From: an uncultured Porphyromonadaceae bacterium
Lineage (GTDB): Bacteria; Bacteroidota; Bacteroidia; Bacteroidales; Muribaculaceae
Direction of reading: 5' to 3'
DNA length: 64,000 nt
Assembly (NCBI GenBank): GCA_905198125.1
Contig: CAJKBH010000010.1
Coordinates: forward strand, 1 to 64,000
Shown: piece after piece, positions 9,606 to 18,504 of the stretch
Numbering within the stretch: position 1 is the first letter of the stretch
Layout: each line of letters opens with the position of its first letter
Made by a program: the position numbers and the translations under genes
Notes under the pieces: generated by a model
What the model was told of the DNA's origin: nothing
Databases searched by the model: none
The model's input: the letters and a program-made list of their open reading frames with translations, nothing else

Positions 9606-10187
9606 TTAAAATAAGGAGAGTTCCTTATAGAGCTGGTGGACGGGGAGACCCATGACGTTGTAGAATGAGCCGTGGATGGATTCGACTGCCACGCAGCCTA
9701 TCCATTCCTGGATGCCGTAGGCACCGGCCTTGTCCAGGGGCATATAGTTTTCTACGTAATAACGCGCTTCTTCTTCGGAGATATGACCGAATTTGACCTC
9801 TGTAATCGTAGTGAACGATATGCGGCGCTCAACGGTCATGAGGCAGACGCCACTCACCACCTGATGGGTATGGTCGGACAGTGAGAGCAACATTTCCACA
9901 GCTTCGTCGGTGTTCCCGGGTTTGCCGATTACGCGGTCTCCCAACACCACGACGGTATCGGCGGTAATAATCAGTTCGTTGGAACGCAGCATCGAGATAT
10001 ATGCGTCCGCCTTTTTGTTGGCGATATATGAGGCCACCTCGAGACGGGGAAGGTCCTCGGGATACGATTCGTCGATGCCTCCGATAGAGGCGACGTTAAA
10101 CTGTACGCGAAGCTGCGACAGCAGTTCGCGACGGCGTGGCGACTTGCTCGCCAGCAATACATGATATTTACTTAGATTATCCAGCAT
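9606..10187 (-). CDS. maf: Maf family nucleotide pyrophosphatase
   Basis: Maf/HAM1-superfamily nucleotide pyrophosphatase of 193 aa, which hydrolyses non-canonical or modified nucleoside triphosphates (dTTP/UTP-type specificity for YhdE-like members). The N-terminal signature SKSPRRRELL (about residues 14-23) and the later ADTVVVL and GKP motifs are typical, as is the length. It is the last gene of a minus-strand series (ATP-grasp-like, DUF2520, KdsC, Maf), lies 65 bases after the KdsC-type gene, and ends 20 bases before the bidirectional terminator. Confidence 0.95.
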   Translation of the reverse strand: MLDNLSKYHVLLASKSPRRRELLSQLRVQFNVASIGGIDESYPEDLPRLEVASYIANKKADAYISMLRSNELIITADTVVVLGDRVIGKPGNTDEAVEMLLSLSDHTHQVVSGVCLMTVERRISFTTITEVKFGHISEEEARYYVENYMPLDKAGAYGIQEWIGCVAVESIHGSFYNVMGLPVHQLYKELSLF

Positions 10188-10252
10188 GAACTAAATTTTT
10201 CTATAATGAAGATTCCGGCAAAGATTCATGTCCACCGGGTCGTAAAGCGTCG

Positions 10253-10777
10253 TTACCAGCCGAAGGCCTCGGCATCGTTCATCCACAATCCCTTGGCTTT
10301 CAGCACCTGCTCCACCACATCGCGAACGCAGCCGTAGCCTCCGCCAATCTGCGAGATATAGTCGCAGGTCATCTTCACCTCGTATGCCGCATCGTGCGGA
10401 CAGCAGGATAGGCCGGCGGCACGCAGGCATTTCAGGTCGGGAATGTCGTCGCCCATATATATAACCTCCTCGGGCTTTAGAGAGTTTGCCGACATCCAAT
10501 CCTGAAAGACATTGATTTTGGTGGCCACACCCTGATATATGTCCTTGATTCCGAGTTTTGAGTAACGTTGCTGCACGCCGGGGGTGTTGCCGCCGGTGAT
10601 GATGGAGAGGATCAGGCCCCGCTTTACGGCCAACTGCAGGGCATAGCCGTCCTTGATGTTGACCATGCGCACCGGCTGGCCGTCAGTGCCCATCGGTATG
10701 GTGGAAGGGGAGAGAACTCCGTCCACATCGAGGGCGATGCCGCGTATTTTCGTTAAATCGTAATTTATACCGCTCAT
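10253..10777 (-). CDS. KdsC-type HAD phosphatase (KDO-8-phosphate phosphatase)
   Basis: HAD-superfamily C0 phosphatase of 174 aa resembling KdsC, which removes phosphate from 3-deoxy-D-manno-octulosonate 8-phosphate in the lipid A-core pathway. The nucleophile motif is DVDGV with Asp17 and Asp19, motif II is ITGG, and motif III/IV is MGDDIPDL. The short, cap-less form that works as a tetramer fits this length. The overlap with KDO synthesis is inferred from the family only; no other KDO gene lies in the window. It starts 18 bases after the DUF2520 gene. Confidence 0.9.
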   Translation of the reverse strand: MSGINYDLTKIRGIALDVDGVLSPSTIPMGTDGQPVRMVNIKDGYALQLAVKRGLILSIITGGNTPGVQQRYSKLGIKDIYQGVATKINVFQDWMSANSLKPEEVIYMGDDIPDLKCLRAAGLSCCPHDAAYEVKMTCDYISQIGGGYGCVRDVVEQVLKAKGLWMNDAEAFGW

Positions 10778-10795
10778 ATAGAGTGTGTTTATAAT

Positions 10796-11536
10796 TTATT
10801 CGGGATAGGTATTTTCTATGGAAGCCGTCAATGTCTTATATATGTCGTGAAGCTGCGCATCGCCCTCCAGCATACTGAGATGACTCTGGATAGTGGGTGC
10901 GTCGTGTCGACGGGCAGGACCTGTCTGTACAGAGGCGGGCGAATTTGACAATGCCTTACGGGTTGTTTCGCGTACCAGCGCATGCATCATGCTGAAATCA
11001 AGACCGTTTTCCTTAAGCCATTTTTCTGACAAGGCCCATAGATGGTTGGCGAAATTGCAGGCGAACACCGAACCGACATGGAGCTTGCGGCGCTTCTCGG
11101 AATCGGCATAATGGACGTGATCGGAGAATAAGCCAGCCAGTTCCAACAGCACATCCGAGACACGGGCATCCGAGCCTTCGATGAACATCGGAATATCGGC
11201 GTAATTCAGTTCTACATCCTTAGAGAACGTCTGCATCGGGTAGAACACACCGTAAGGGACATCGAGACCTGTAAGCACATCCATCGGAGTGGTGCCGGAA
11301 GTATGCGCCACAATCGGATTATTCCCGATGTCGAGGTTCTGCGCAAGATTGGCCGCGACTTCAGGCAGGGCGGCGTCCGAAACGCTGATCAGTATGATAT
11401 CCTCCTCACCGGTCAGTTCGGCGAGGGTGTGGGGATTGACAACCGTCACGTTCGCCTTGCCGCTCAGCGCACGAGACAGGTGAGTGCCGACGTTGCCGCG
11501 CCCTATTATCGCCACATTTTTTTTGTCCGTAAACAT
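10796..11536 (-). CDS. Rossmann-fold DUF2520 domain protein
   Basis: Predicted NAD(P)-binding protein of 246 aa. The N-terminus has the dinucleotide-binding motif IGRGNVGTHL (residues ~11-20) as in ProC/6-phosphogluconate dehydrogenase-like enzymes. The C-terminal half matches the DUF2520 helical domain that these Bacteroidetes proteins carry. The substrate is not known. It sits between an ATP-grasp-like gene (9-base gap) and the KdsC-type gene (18-base gap), so it is part of a co-transcribed block. Confidence 0.85.
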   Translation of the reverse strand: MFTDKKNVAIIGRGNVGTHLSRALSGKANVTVVNPHTLAELTGEEDIILISVSDAALPEVAANLAQNLDIGNNPIVAHTSGTTPMDVLTGLDVPYGVFYPMQTFSKDVELNYADIPMFIEGSDARVSDVLLELAGLFSDHVHYADSEKRRKLHVGSVFACNFANHLWALSEKWLKENGLDFSMMHALVRETTRKALSNSPASVQTGPARRHDAPTIQSHLSMLEGDAQLHDIYKTLTASIENTYPE

Positions 11537-11545
11537 AATGCAAAG

Positions 11546-12511
11546 TTAAAACATTGCCGGGTATTTTGCAACCAGCGATTTGTCGTCGGGACGAATCAAT
11601 ATCGATCCCATGGTGTGACGCAGATTGAGTTCCACACAGGGATGCAAGGTCCCTGCACCGGTCACCAGCATGTCGATGCCGACGGGTCCGTCATAATCCG
11701 AGCCAATTACGGTCTGTAATGCGTGGCGTTGCCTCTCGATCACTTCAGGAGTCAGGACTCCAATCATGTTCCAGAGCGTGAGTTGGTCGGCCTCTATATT
11801 GCCGTGATACTTACCACGGCCTGAGGCCTCGAACACCGAGACGCCGAGAAATGCCGCGTTGCCGTCATGCATGGCCCATTCGGTGGCGCAGTCAAGAGCC
11901 TTGTCATAGATGGGTTCCACCATCACCGAACCCTGCGACCGAATGATGCCACGCATCCAAGGCTCGACATGCATCGGCTTGAGGTCGTCGGTGCGCATCA
12001 CGCCACGGCCTGAGCTGCTCCAGGGCGCCTTGAGGAAAATATTAGGATGCTTATGGTAAAATTCCACTGCGGTGTCGTAATCATCCAACTCCAAGGGCAG
12101 GGATATGTCCTGAACCTCGTATGCCTTGAGGAAATCAATCGTGGTGCGACGATGAGCCAATTCCCTTAGGCGGTCAATCCGCTCGGCCGAAGGTATGCCC
12201 CGAAGTCGGGGACAATTGGCGGTAAGGAAACAGGCTATCTGCGCGTTCCACCCCCAGGGGAAGGCTATATATCGAGACCATTCTACATCCATGTCCGGAG
12301 TCAGCAACGTGCATGAAGATGGTCTGTCCGGTTCCGGGTCTGCCCCATCCATAAGGAGGATGGCGTCGTCGTGGCCGGCATACATCTCGGGCAGACGGGC
12401 TTTGGACATGCGCAGTTTCCTGACTGATTCCGGCAGCGTATAGTAAGGCGAGCCGGAAGCCAGGGCATATTCCGTTTCGGGGTTGTATATGTGGAGCAGC
12501 GGGGTATGCAT
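11546..12511 (-). CDS. ATP-grasp-like conserved hypothetical protein
   Basis: 321 aa, no signal peptide. The central FLKAPWSSSGRG resembles an ATP-grasp nucleotide-binding lysine followed by a glycine-rich loop. Near the C-terminus, CVELNLRHTMG supplies the Glu-x-Asn metal-binding pair typical of the fold. I recognise it as the type of conserved hypothetical found in Bacteroidales but cannot name a reaction. ATP-grasp enzymes usually ligate a carboxylate to an amine or thiol, so a ligase is plausible. It heads the four-gene minus-strand block and begins just after the omega-subunit terminator. Confidence 0.7.
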   Translation of the reverse strand: MHTPLLHIYNPETEYALASGSPYYTLPESVRKLRMSKARLPEMYAGHDDAILLMDGADPEPDRPSSCTLLTPDMDVEWSRYIAFPWGWNAQIACFLTANCPRLRGIPSAERIDRLRELAHRRTTIDFLKAYEVQDISLPLELDDYDTAVEFYHKHPNIFLKAPWSSSGRGVMRTDDLKPMHVEPWMRGIIRSQGSVMVEPIYDKALDCATEWAMHDGNAAFLGVSVFEASGRGKYHGNIEADQLTLWNMIGVLTPEVIERQRHALQTVIGSDYDGPVGIDMLVTGAGTLHPCVELNLRHTMGSILIRPDDKSLVAKYPAMF

Positions 12512-12517
12512 CAGCCG

Positions 12518-12550
12518 TAAAAAATGCCGCGGTCACGATGACAGCGGCAT
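12518..12550 (-). terminator. Terminator after the bamD-omega operon
   Basis: Arms ATGCCGC (12524-12530) and GCGGCAT (12544-12550) enclose a 13-base loop. On the minus strand the hairpin is followed directly by TTTTTT (12518-12523), so it should end transcripts coming from the omega-subunit gene just before the next start codon at 12511. Confidence 0.7.
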
Positions 12551-12572
12551 ATTGGTACTGTGATGGTCACAG

Positions 12573-12908
12573 TTAATCGTCAAGAAGTGAACGCTCTTTC
12601 AGCGGATTGGAGAAATAGAGTTTATGTTCTATATATTCCTGGGTGGCGATGAGCGTGGGCTTCGGCAGCTTCTCGTAGAAGCGTGAGATCTCGATCTGCT
12701 CGCGGTTCTCGGACACCTCCTCGAGGTTGTCGGTCGAGGCGAACTCCTGAAGCTTCTTCTCAAGTTCTTTCTTCAGGTCGGCCGCGATCTGATTGGCACG
12801 CTTGCCAATGACGCATACAGTCTCGTACACATTGCCCGTCTGTTCGGCCATGGCGATCATGTCGCGTGTGACCGTGTTAAGCGGTGCGTTCGTTTTCTTA
12901 TAATCCAT
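12573..12908 (-). CDS. rpoZ: RNA polymerase omega subunit (Bacteroidetes type)
   Basis: 111-aa protein resembling the Bacteroidetes-specific RpoZ/Rpb6-like small subunit that helps assemble beta-prime into RNA polymerase. The conserved core GNVYETVCVIGKRANQIA (about residues 25-42) corresponds to the omega region that contacts beta-prime. The C-terminal part (KLPKPTLIATQEYIEHKL) is the Bacteroidetes extension. It starts 37 bases after bamD, the arrangement commonly seen in this phylum, and is followed by an intrinsic terminator. Confidence 0.9.
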   Translation of the reverse strand: MDYKKTNAPLNTVTRDMIAMAEQTGNVYETVCVIGKRANQIAADLKKELEKKLQEFASTDNLEEVSENREQIEISRFYEKLPKPTLIATQEYIEHKLYFSNPLKERSLLDD

Positions 12909-12945
12909 AAGTTCTATTATGATTTATGAGTATTCGTATCGGGGG

Positions 12946-13758
12946 TTATTTGGAGGCGTATTTTTCTGCTATCTTCAGAATGGTCTCAGCCTCTTTCATA
13001 TTCTTGGAGTCGGGGTAATTGTTGGAGAACGAGTAATACTCGTCTATTACGTCGCGGTATCGGTCGGCCATTTTCTCGGCCACGCTCTGGCGGGCCTCCT
13101 GAAACTTGGACTTGAGGATAAGGAATTCAAAGTCCTCCTTATATTTGGAGAACGGATAAGTCTTGAGCGCATTCTCCGACACGATGATGGCCGAGCGGTA
13201 GTTGTTGCCCATGAAGTTGCCGAGGTTGTAATACAGCTGGGCGTTCTGCAGCTCCTTGAGGGTAAGTTTGTCCTGCATCTCGAATATAGCCTCGCGGGCC
13301 TCGGGAACCTTCTCGCTTTTGGGGAAGAACTCAAGGAAATCCTTCAGTTCCTCTATGGCCTTTATGGTATATGTCTGGTCCAGCTGCGGATCGGGAGAAT
13401 CGAGATAATAGCCGTATCCGGAATAGAAGCGCGCAAGCTCGGCGTACTGGCCTTTGGGATAACGGTTGTAATACGTCTTGAAATAAAGGGCCGAGTTCTC
13501 GTAATCCTGATTGTTATAGCATGACATGGCAAGCAGGAACAAGGCCTCCTCGCCGTGGGCGGTGCCACGCAAGGGTGTATAGATTTCGCCCAGCAACTGA
13601 TATGCCTGCATGTATTTCTTGTTTTCGTACGCCTTCTTGGCGTATTCAAACTTATATTCAGGGTCGCGGCTCTTCATCACCTTAGTGAACTCAGTGCACG
13701 AACTCATGACGATGGCCAGCGTGGCCACCAGCGGAAGGGTCTTCAAAAACTTGCGCAT
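12946..13758 (-). CDS. bamD: Outer membrane assembly lipoprotein BamD
   Basis: Component of the BAM complex that folds beta-barrels into the outer membrane. I start it at the ATG at 13758, which gives MRKFLKTLP... with a lipobox VMSSC (lipidated Cys21). The longer frame reaching 13854 would bury that signal peptide behind 32 unrelated residues. The remaining ~250 residues are tetratricopeptide-like helices such as FEYAKKAYENKKYMQAYQLL, with several TPR units as in BamD/YfiO. Predicted mature form is an outer-membrane lipoprotein facing the periplasm. It is transcribed with the omega subunit from a TAACTTTG promoter upstream. Confidence 0.95.
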   Translation of the reverse strand: MRKFLKTLPLVATLAIVMSSCTEFTKVMKSRDPEYKFEYAKKAYENKKYMQAYQLLGEIYTPLRGTAHGEEALFLLAMSCYNNQDYENSALYFKTYYNRYPKGQYAELARFYSGYGYYLDSPDPQLDQTYTIKAIEELKDFLEFFPKSEKVPEAREAIFEMQDKLTLKELQNAQLYYNLGNFMGNNYRSAIIVSENALKTYPFSKYKEDFEFLILKSKFQEARQSVAEKMADRYRDVIDEYYSFSNNYPDSKNMKEAETILKIAEKYASK

Positions 13759-13781
13759 TTCCAATTGGTCGCTTTGAAATG

Positions 13782-13789
13782 CAAAGTTA
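13782..13789 (-). promoter_or_regulatory. -7 box of the bamD promoter
   Basis: TAACTTTG on the minus strand (13789-13782) matches TAnnTTTG, 23 bases before the bamD ATG. The -33 region about 20 bases further upstream is only T-rich. Confidence 0.6.
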
Positions 13790-13905
13790 GTAAAAATATC
13801 CGGAATATTAAAATGTTTCGGCGTAAAATTTGACGATATTGTGAAAGTATGCATTTTATACGCGTTTTTTACACTCCAACTATATGAAAATTAAAGAAAA
13901 ATTAC

Positions 13906-13913
13906 TAATTTTG
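13906..13913 (+). promoter_or_regulatory. -7 box of the PASTA-gene promoter
   Basis: TAATTTTG matches the -7 consensus exactly. No good TTTG is present 19-22 bases upstream. The implied leader before the TTG start at 13965 is about 45 bases. Confidence 0.6.
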
Positions 13914-13964
13914 GGATTGAATATCTTAATGTCGGTCCTGCGGGACTGCGTAAAACCACTATAG

Positions 13965-14747
13965 TTGAAACGCACGGAAGAAGACCATTCATACAGCTGG
14001 GGCAGCGGTTTCATAGACCGTCACCCGGTAATGGCAAACATACTGATAATAGTGATTGTCTCCCTGTTAGGCATCTACGGGGCGTACGTGGCTATGGCTC
14101 TGTTCACCAAGCACGGCAGCACCATGCGAGTGCCGGGTGTGGAGAACATGTCGTACACCGAAGCCGTCAAGAAGCTGCACGACGCAGGCCTGAAGGTGGA
14201 CATCCGCGATTCGCTGTATCGTGAGGACGTACGTCCCGGGTTTGTAATAGAGCAGTTTCCAAAGGCCAAGTCGGTGGTGAAGCCGGGCCGCAAGATATTC
14301 CTTTACATCAACGCCGTGCATCCCAAGGAGGTGATAATAGACGATGACAACCATCCCACGGAGTACGCGTTGAAAGGCGAATCGCATCGCTCGGCCATCG
14401 CAAGGCTTGAGGAATTGGGATTCAAGAACGTAAGGATAGTGAAAGTGTTGGGCAGCTACGACCGTGTCGTAAAGATTCTGGCTAACGGGCGCCCTGTGCG
14501 CAAGATGCAGAAAATCCCCGTGAACTGCTCCATCGTGGTGGAGGTTTCGGACGGACGTCTGAATGACGTGCAGGATTCGCTGCAGAACGCGGAACTGCTT
14601 AATATATATGGAGACAGCCCTGTGGCATATCCCGAGGCGGAAGCCTACGGAAGCGAAGGGGCGGTTTCGGCCAGCCCCGTGTACGAGGAGTCGGCCGAGT
14701 CTCAGGAATCAGGAACAGGAAAGGAAGAAGAAGGACAGTACTTCTGA
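13965..14747 (+). CDS. PASTA domain membrane protein
   Basis: 260-aa single-pass protein with a short cytoplasmic N-terminus, a membrane helix at about residues 23-46, then two PASTA repeats facing the periplasm (roughly residues 50-115 and 120-185). A Ser/Glu-rich tail follows. PASTA domains bind peptidoglycan or beta-lactam-like ligands in other proteins, but there is no kinase or transpeptidase domain here. Bacteroidales carry this stand-alone PASTA gene beside an RluD-type gene, as here. The best start is TTG at 13965, immediately after an in-frame TAG, because residues 15-22 (GFIDRHPV) look like the family N-terminus. The next in-frame ATG, at 14031, would begin within the membrane helix. 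Confidence 0.85.
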   Translation: MKRTEEDHSYSWGSGFIDRHPVMANILIIVIVSLLGIYGAYVAMALFTKHGSTMRVPGVENMSYTEAVKKLHDAGLKVDIRDSLYREDVRPGFVIEQFPKAKSVVKPGRKIFLYINAVHPKEVIIDDDNHPTEYALKGESHRSAIARLEELGFKNVRIVKVLGSYDRVVKILANGRPVRKMQKIPVNCSIVVEVSDGRLNDVQDSLQNAELLNIYGDSPVAYPEAEAYGSEGAVSASPVYEESAESQESGTGKEEEGQYF

Positions 14748-14805
14748 TAAAACATACAGGATATTGGATCAGGACAAGATACAGGAAATACTTCCGGATA
14801 CCGTG

Positions 14806-15855
14806 ATGGCCGAGGGAGAGGTGGAAGCCGGCGCCGATTATGTGGATGCCGACGGCCGTGAACTTTATGAGCATTTCCGTTTCGTGGCCGACAAGGGGCA
14901 GCAGATGATCCGTGTCGACAAATTCCTGACCGATCGGCTGGAGCGCACGTCGCGCAATAGAGTACAGCAGGCCGCCGATGCAGGCTGCGTGCTGGTGAAC
15001 GGCACTCCGGTCAAATCCAGCTACAAGGTCAAGCCCGACGACGTGGTGTCGGTGGTGATGGACAGGCCGCGCTATGATTTCGAGATTGTGGCCGAAGACA
15101 TTCCTCTTGACATCGTGTACGAGGACCGTTATGTGCTGGTGGTGAACAAGCCGGCGGGACTTGTGGTGCATCCGGGCCACGGCAACTGGACCGGCACGCT
15201 GGTCAACGCGCTGGCCTGGCATTTCAGGGACACGCCCGATTATGACGTGAACGATCCCCGGCTGGGACTGGTGCACCGCATAGACAAGGATACCTCCGGA
15301 TTGTTGGTGATAGCCAAGACGCCGGAGGCCAAGACCGATCTCGGAAAGCAATTCTTCAACAAGACCACACGCCGCGAATATGTGGCGATGATATGGGGGT
15401 CGATGCCCGAACGGCAGGGCACGATAACAGGCAGCATCGCGCGCAATCCGCGCAACGCCCTGCAGATGGCCGTGATGTCGGACCCGTCCAAGGGCAAGCA
15501 CGCAGTGACACATTACGAGGTGCTGGAGGATTTCGGATATGTCAGCATAGTGAAATGCGTGCTTGAAACCGGACGGACGCACCAGATCAGGGTGCATTTC
15601 CAGCACAAGGGGCATCCGCTGTTCAACGACGAGCGTTATGGAGGCCACCGGGTGCTGAAAGGAACCCCGACCGCTAAATACAAACAATTCGTAGACAACT
15701 GTTTCGAACTGTGTCCACGTCAGGCGCTGCATGCCAGGACTCTGGGATTCCGACATCCCGAAACGGGAAAGGAGATGGATTTCGAAGCACCGCTGCCGCC
15801 TGATATGGAGAACTTATTTGAAAAGTGGAGACGTTTCAGAAGCGATACATGCTGA
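14806..15855 (+). CDS. RluA/RluD family 23S rRNA pseudouridine synthase
   Basis: Converts specific uridines to pseudouridine in structured RNA, probably in 23S rRNA helix 69 as RluD does. An N-terminal S4 RNA-binding domain (RVDKFLTDRLERTSRNRVQ) precedes the catalytic domain, whose signature HRIDKDTSGLLV contains the catalytic Asp160. I choose the ATG at 14806, giving 349 aa, which is the family norm. The open frame extends back into the PASTA gene but those residues are not family-like, and a TTG at 14764 is possible. It lies directly downstream of the PASTA gene. Confidence 0.93.
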   Translation: MAEGEVEAGADYVDADGRELYEHFRFVADKGQQMIRVDKFLTDRLERTSRNRVQQAADAGCVLVNGTPVKSSYKVKPDDVVSVVMDRPRYDFEIVAEDIPLDIVYEDRYVLVVNKPAGLVVHPGHGNWTGTLVNALAWHFRDTPDYDVNDPRLGLVHRIDKDTSGLLVIAKTPEAKTDLGKQFFNKTTRREYVAMIWGSMPERQGTITGSIARNPRNALQMAVMSDPSKGKHAVTHYEVLEDFGYVSIVKCVLETGRTHQIRVHFQHKGHPLFNDERYGGHRVLKGTPTAKYKQFVDNCFELCPRQALHARTLGFRHPETGKEMDFEAPLPPDMENLFEKWRRFRSDTC

Positions 15856-15909
15856 TGATGAATCCAGCAAACTGAAACCGAGTCAATAATATTATGAGAT
15901 ACATCCGCT

Positions 15910-18381
15910 ATGAGAATCACAGATAACACACCGCTTGAGAACCTGCCGGAATATGAGACATTGTCCGCGTGGGCCAAGAATGTCTGTCAGAATTCGGATA
16001 TCTTTACTTTGGCCGATCTGATGGACACTCCGGAATCCGAGTTGCAGAAGATACGCAATTGCGGCAAACGAACATTGGAGGAACTTCAGAGCATCAAACT
16101 GAAGTATTCGGCCGTACCCGTCCACGAAGATGCAGATGCAGTGGCCCGGAACAACAGCCTTGTGTCCAACCCCGGGAATCTGGCCGGAACCATGTCTTGT
16201 ATAGTGGCGGAATACAGAAGGAAACTGCCGGAGGACATAGTGCCGCTGTATGACCGCTATATGGATTATTTCCGTATGTCGCCTACCGAGATAATCAAGG
16301 ACAAGTATAGTTACGTGGAGATAGTGCGCCGGTTCACATGGGATGAATTCAACAGACTGAAGCCTTATCTGCCCAAGCTCATAATCGAAGTCCTGACGGC
16401 CATGAATATGTGCGGCTATAAGTTCGACGATGTGTATGCCATCGCCCATGAATATGTGGATAATGCGGCATGTCATCTGGCCAAATCAATGCTGCTGAGT
16501 TTTCCCACCGTGGTGACCAATAACCTGGAGATAGAATATCAGCTGCATTTCAGCCAACTGCCCACCCGCACCCGTAACGTATTCAAGGACCTCTGCACTC
16601 TGGACGGATGTCTGCCGTACCTGTGCGGAGCCAGGCCTGTCGAGACCTACCGGTTCCCGGGATGCGGGGAGCGGTCGTATCATACGTTTCTGGAATTTCT
16701 GGACAAGGAGCGGAAGTTCCTGCACGAGGCATTGAGCGGAATGCGCTCCAACGGCAGTCCGGAGTACTATCTGGAGTCGTATTGCCGCAAATACATGCAC
16801 CTGTATCCGTTCCTGTCATACAGCGAACAGGCGCATTTAGGCGTAATCGAGATACTCGGCAAGGAGTTGCCGGCCATGAGCATCTGGCAGAAGTACGTGA
16901 ACTGGAACTCCAAGCCGACCGTATGCATGTTGCGTGATTTCTATGGCCTGAACTCCGAACGGAAATGCTACAGCGTGCAGGAACTCAGCAATAAATATAG
17001 TCTGACCAACGAACGCGTGCGTCAGATCACAATGTCCGGCCTGCCGGAAGACCCTGTGGTGTGTATGGTGCGCGACAGGGTGGCGCACTTATTCACCGAA
17101 CCCATGGTAGGCAGCTGGGACAGCCGCTGGAATGAAATCAACACGCAGAATAACCTGAATTACACTCCACGCGAGATAATGGCGCTGATATGCATGGCCA
17201 ATTCCGATTACGGCGTTCTCACCACCGAAAGCGGAGTGTCGTTTATGGTGGACCGAAGCAAGCTCGGACTGATCAAGTTGCGTGGGGTGCTGAAAAAGAT
17301 AGAGACGAGGTTCGCATTGCGCCGGTATGACAACGAGACCATCGAGCTGAGCCACTTCTTCAACACCGTGACCAAGCACAATCTGAGCGACGGCGAGATG
17401 AAAGAGATATGCGACGTGATGTCCACGTATCTGCTGAAACGTGACGGCGTGCAGACCAACAAGGACAATCAGCTGGTGTTCGAGCATAATTCGCTGGACC
17501 GCTCGCTGGCCATAGAACGGGTGCTGCGCGAGAAAGGCACCCCTATGTCCGTGGCCGAAATATTCGAGACCTACAACAACACGCATCCCTCCGAGAAGAT
17601 CGATTCCCAAAGCTCGGTTCATTCCTACCTCTTGCGTAATGATAATGTGATCAGTATGGGCAAGCGTGGCCTGTACGCATTGAAGGAATGGCCTGATATC
17701 TATTCGGGGTGTCTGAAGGACCATATCCCCGAAGTGCTGGACAGGTACGACCGTCCCCTGACATTGTCGGAACTGACGGCTAGGGTCCGCGAGAATTTCC
17801 CTGACACGAACGAGAAGAGCGTGTCGACACTGATATACGCCAATCCCGACGGTCTATACGAGGTATTCGTAGGCAATCTGGTGGGACTGGCCGGCAAGAA
17901 TTATGACGACCGTGAGCTAAAGGTGCGCAAGGTGAAGCGACGCGAGACATTCAACGAACGCATGGACAACTTCATGAAATTCGTGGATGAGGAGGGCCGG
18001 TTGCCATACACCAATTCGAACGAGGAGGAGAGCTCGCTGGACCGCTGGCGCAAAAACATACAGTGCGGCAAAGTGGAGGCATCGGAAAGTCAGATCAATG
18101 TGCTGAACAAGTATCTGGAGGAATCGTCCGACCTGCCGCAGAACGGACAGGAACACATATTCCGCGAGAAATGCCGCATGGTGAGGAAACTGGCCGAGGA
18201 GACAGGACGTCTGCCGCACAACCGCGAGAATCCCAACCTGTATGTATGGTTCTACAAGAGCCTGAAGCAGCGGGGCTCATGGCACGACAACCGCGACATG
18301 TACTTCGAGGATCTGCTCGAATACCTGAAGGGACACCTGAACATGACGCTGCGCCAGAATCTCAATTTGGTGGATAAGTGA
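15910..18381 (+). CDS. Large modular DNA-binding protein (RpoA-CTD-like HhH, HTH and helicase-associated-like modules)
   Basis: 823 aa, no signal peptide or membrane segment. The N-terminal ~65 residues resemble the RNA polymerase alpha C-terminal domain, with helix-hairpin-helix IRNCGKRTLEEL at 48-59. Near residues 350-375, SVQELSNKYSLTNERVRQIT looks like a sigma region 4-type helix-turn-helix. Residues ~531-595 (AIERVLREKGTPMSVAEIF) resemble a HARE-HTH winged helix, with a second similar unit at ~606-664. The end carries two related units with the pattern EEGRLP...W and ETGRLP...W (~681-740 and ~749-812), similar to helicase-associated domains. These assignments are by eye. It may be a transcription or nucleoid-associated regulator; no enzymatic motif is visible. 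It follows the pseudouridine synthase by 54 bases. Confidence 0.7.
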   Translation: MRITDNTPLENLPEYETLSAWAKNVCQNSDIFTLADLMDTPESELQKIRNCGKRTLEELQSIKLKYSAVPVHEDADAVARNNSLVSNPGNLAGTMSCIVAEYRRKLPEDIVPLYDRYMDYFRMSPTEIIKDKYSYVEIVRRFTWDEFNRLKPYLPKLIIEVLTAMNMCGYKFDDVYAIAHEYVDNAACHLAKSMLLSFPTVVTNNLEIEYQLHFSQLPTRTRNVFKDLCTLDGCLPYLCGARPVETYRFPGCGERSYHTFLEFLDKERKFLHEALSGMRSNGSPEYYLESYCRKYMHLYPFLSYSEQAHLGVIEILGKELPAMSIWQKYVNWNSKPTVCMLRDFYGLNSERKCYSVQELSNKYSLTNERVRQITMSGLPEDPVVCMVRDRVAHLFTEPMVGSWDSRWNEINTQNNLNYTPREIMALICMANSDYGVLTTESGVSFMVDRSKLGLIKLRGVLKKIETRFALRRYDNETIELSHFFNTVTKHNLSDGEMKEICDVMSTYLLKRDGVQTNKDNQLVFEHNSLDRSLAIERVLREKGTPMSVAEIFETYNNTHPSEKIDSQSSVHSYLLRNDNVISMGKRGLYALKEWPDIYSGCLKDHIPEVLDRYDRPLTLSELTARVRENFPDTNEKSVSTLIYANPDGLYEVFVGNLVGLAGKNYDDRELKVRKVKRRETFNERMDNFMKFVDEEGRLPYTNSNEEESSLDRWRKNIQCGKVEASESQINVLNKYLEESSDLPQNGQEHIFREKCRMVRKLAEETGRLPHNRENPNLYVWFYKSLKQRGSWHDNRDMYFEDLLEYLKGHLNMTLRQNLNLVDK

Positions 18382-18397
18382 TTTTTTAGTATCTTTG
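18366..18397 (+). promoter_or_regulatory. Promoter of the acyltransferase operon (TTTG-N20-TATCTTTG)
   Basis: TTTG at 18366-18369, inside the last codons of the preceding gene, lies 20 bases before TATCTTTG at 18390-18397. It leaves a leader of about 100 bases that contains a possible 12-codon upstream frame (ATG 18453 to TAG 18491). Confidence 0.75.
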
Positions 18398-18504
18398 TCA
18401 AGAATATGGCCCTGTGCGGACCATCGATTGAGATGCCTTGCGTGTTATTATCATGACGGCAGGCATTAAGGCCGTACCCACAAGCCATTAGACAGACGAT
18501 AGAT

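Noticed and set aside
14599..15756. 385-codon open frame antisense to the pseudouridine synthase
   Set aside because: His-rich shadow of a clearly real gene.
18453..18491. 12-codon upstream frame in the acyltransferase leader
   Set aside because: Short, with no attenuator structure visible; probably chance. Mentioned in the promoter entry only.
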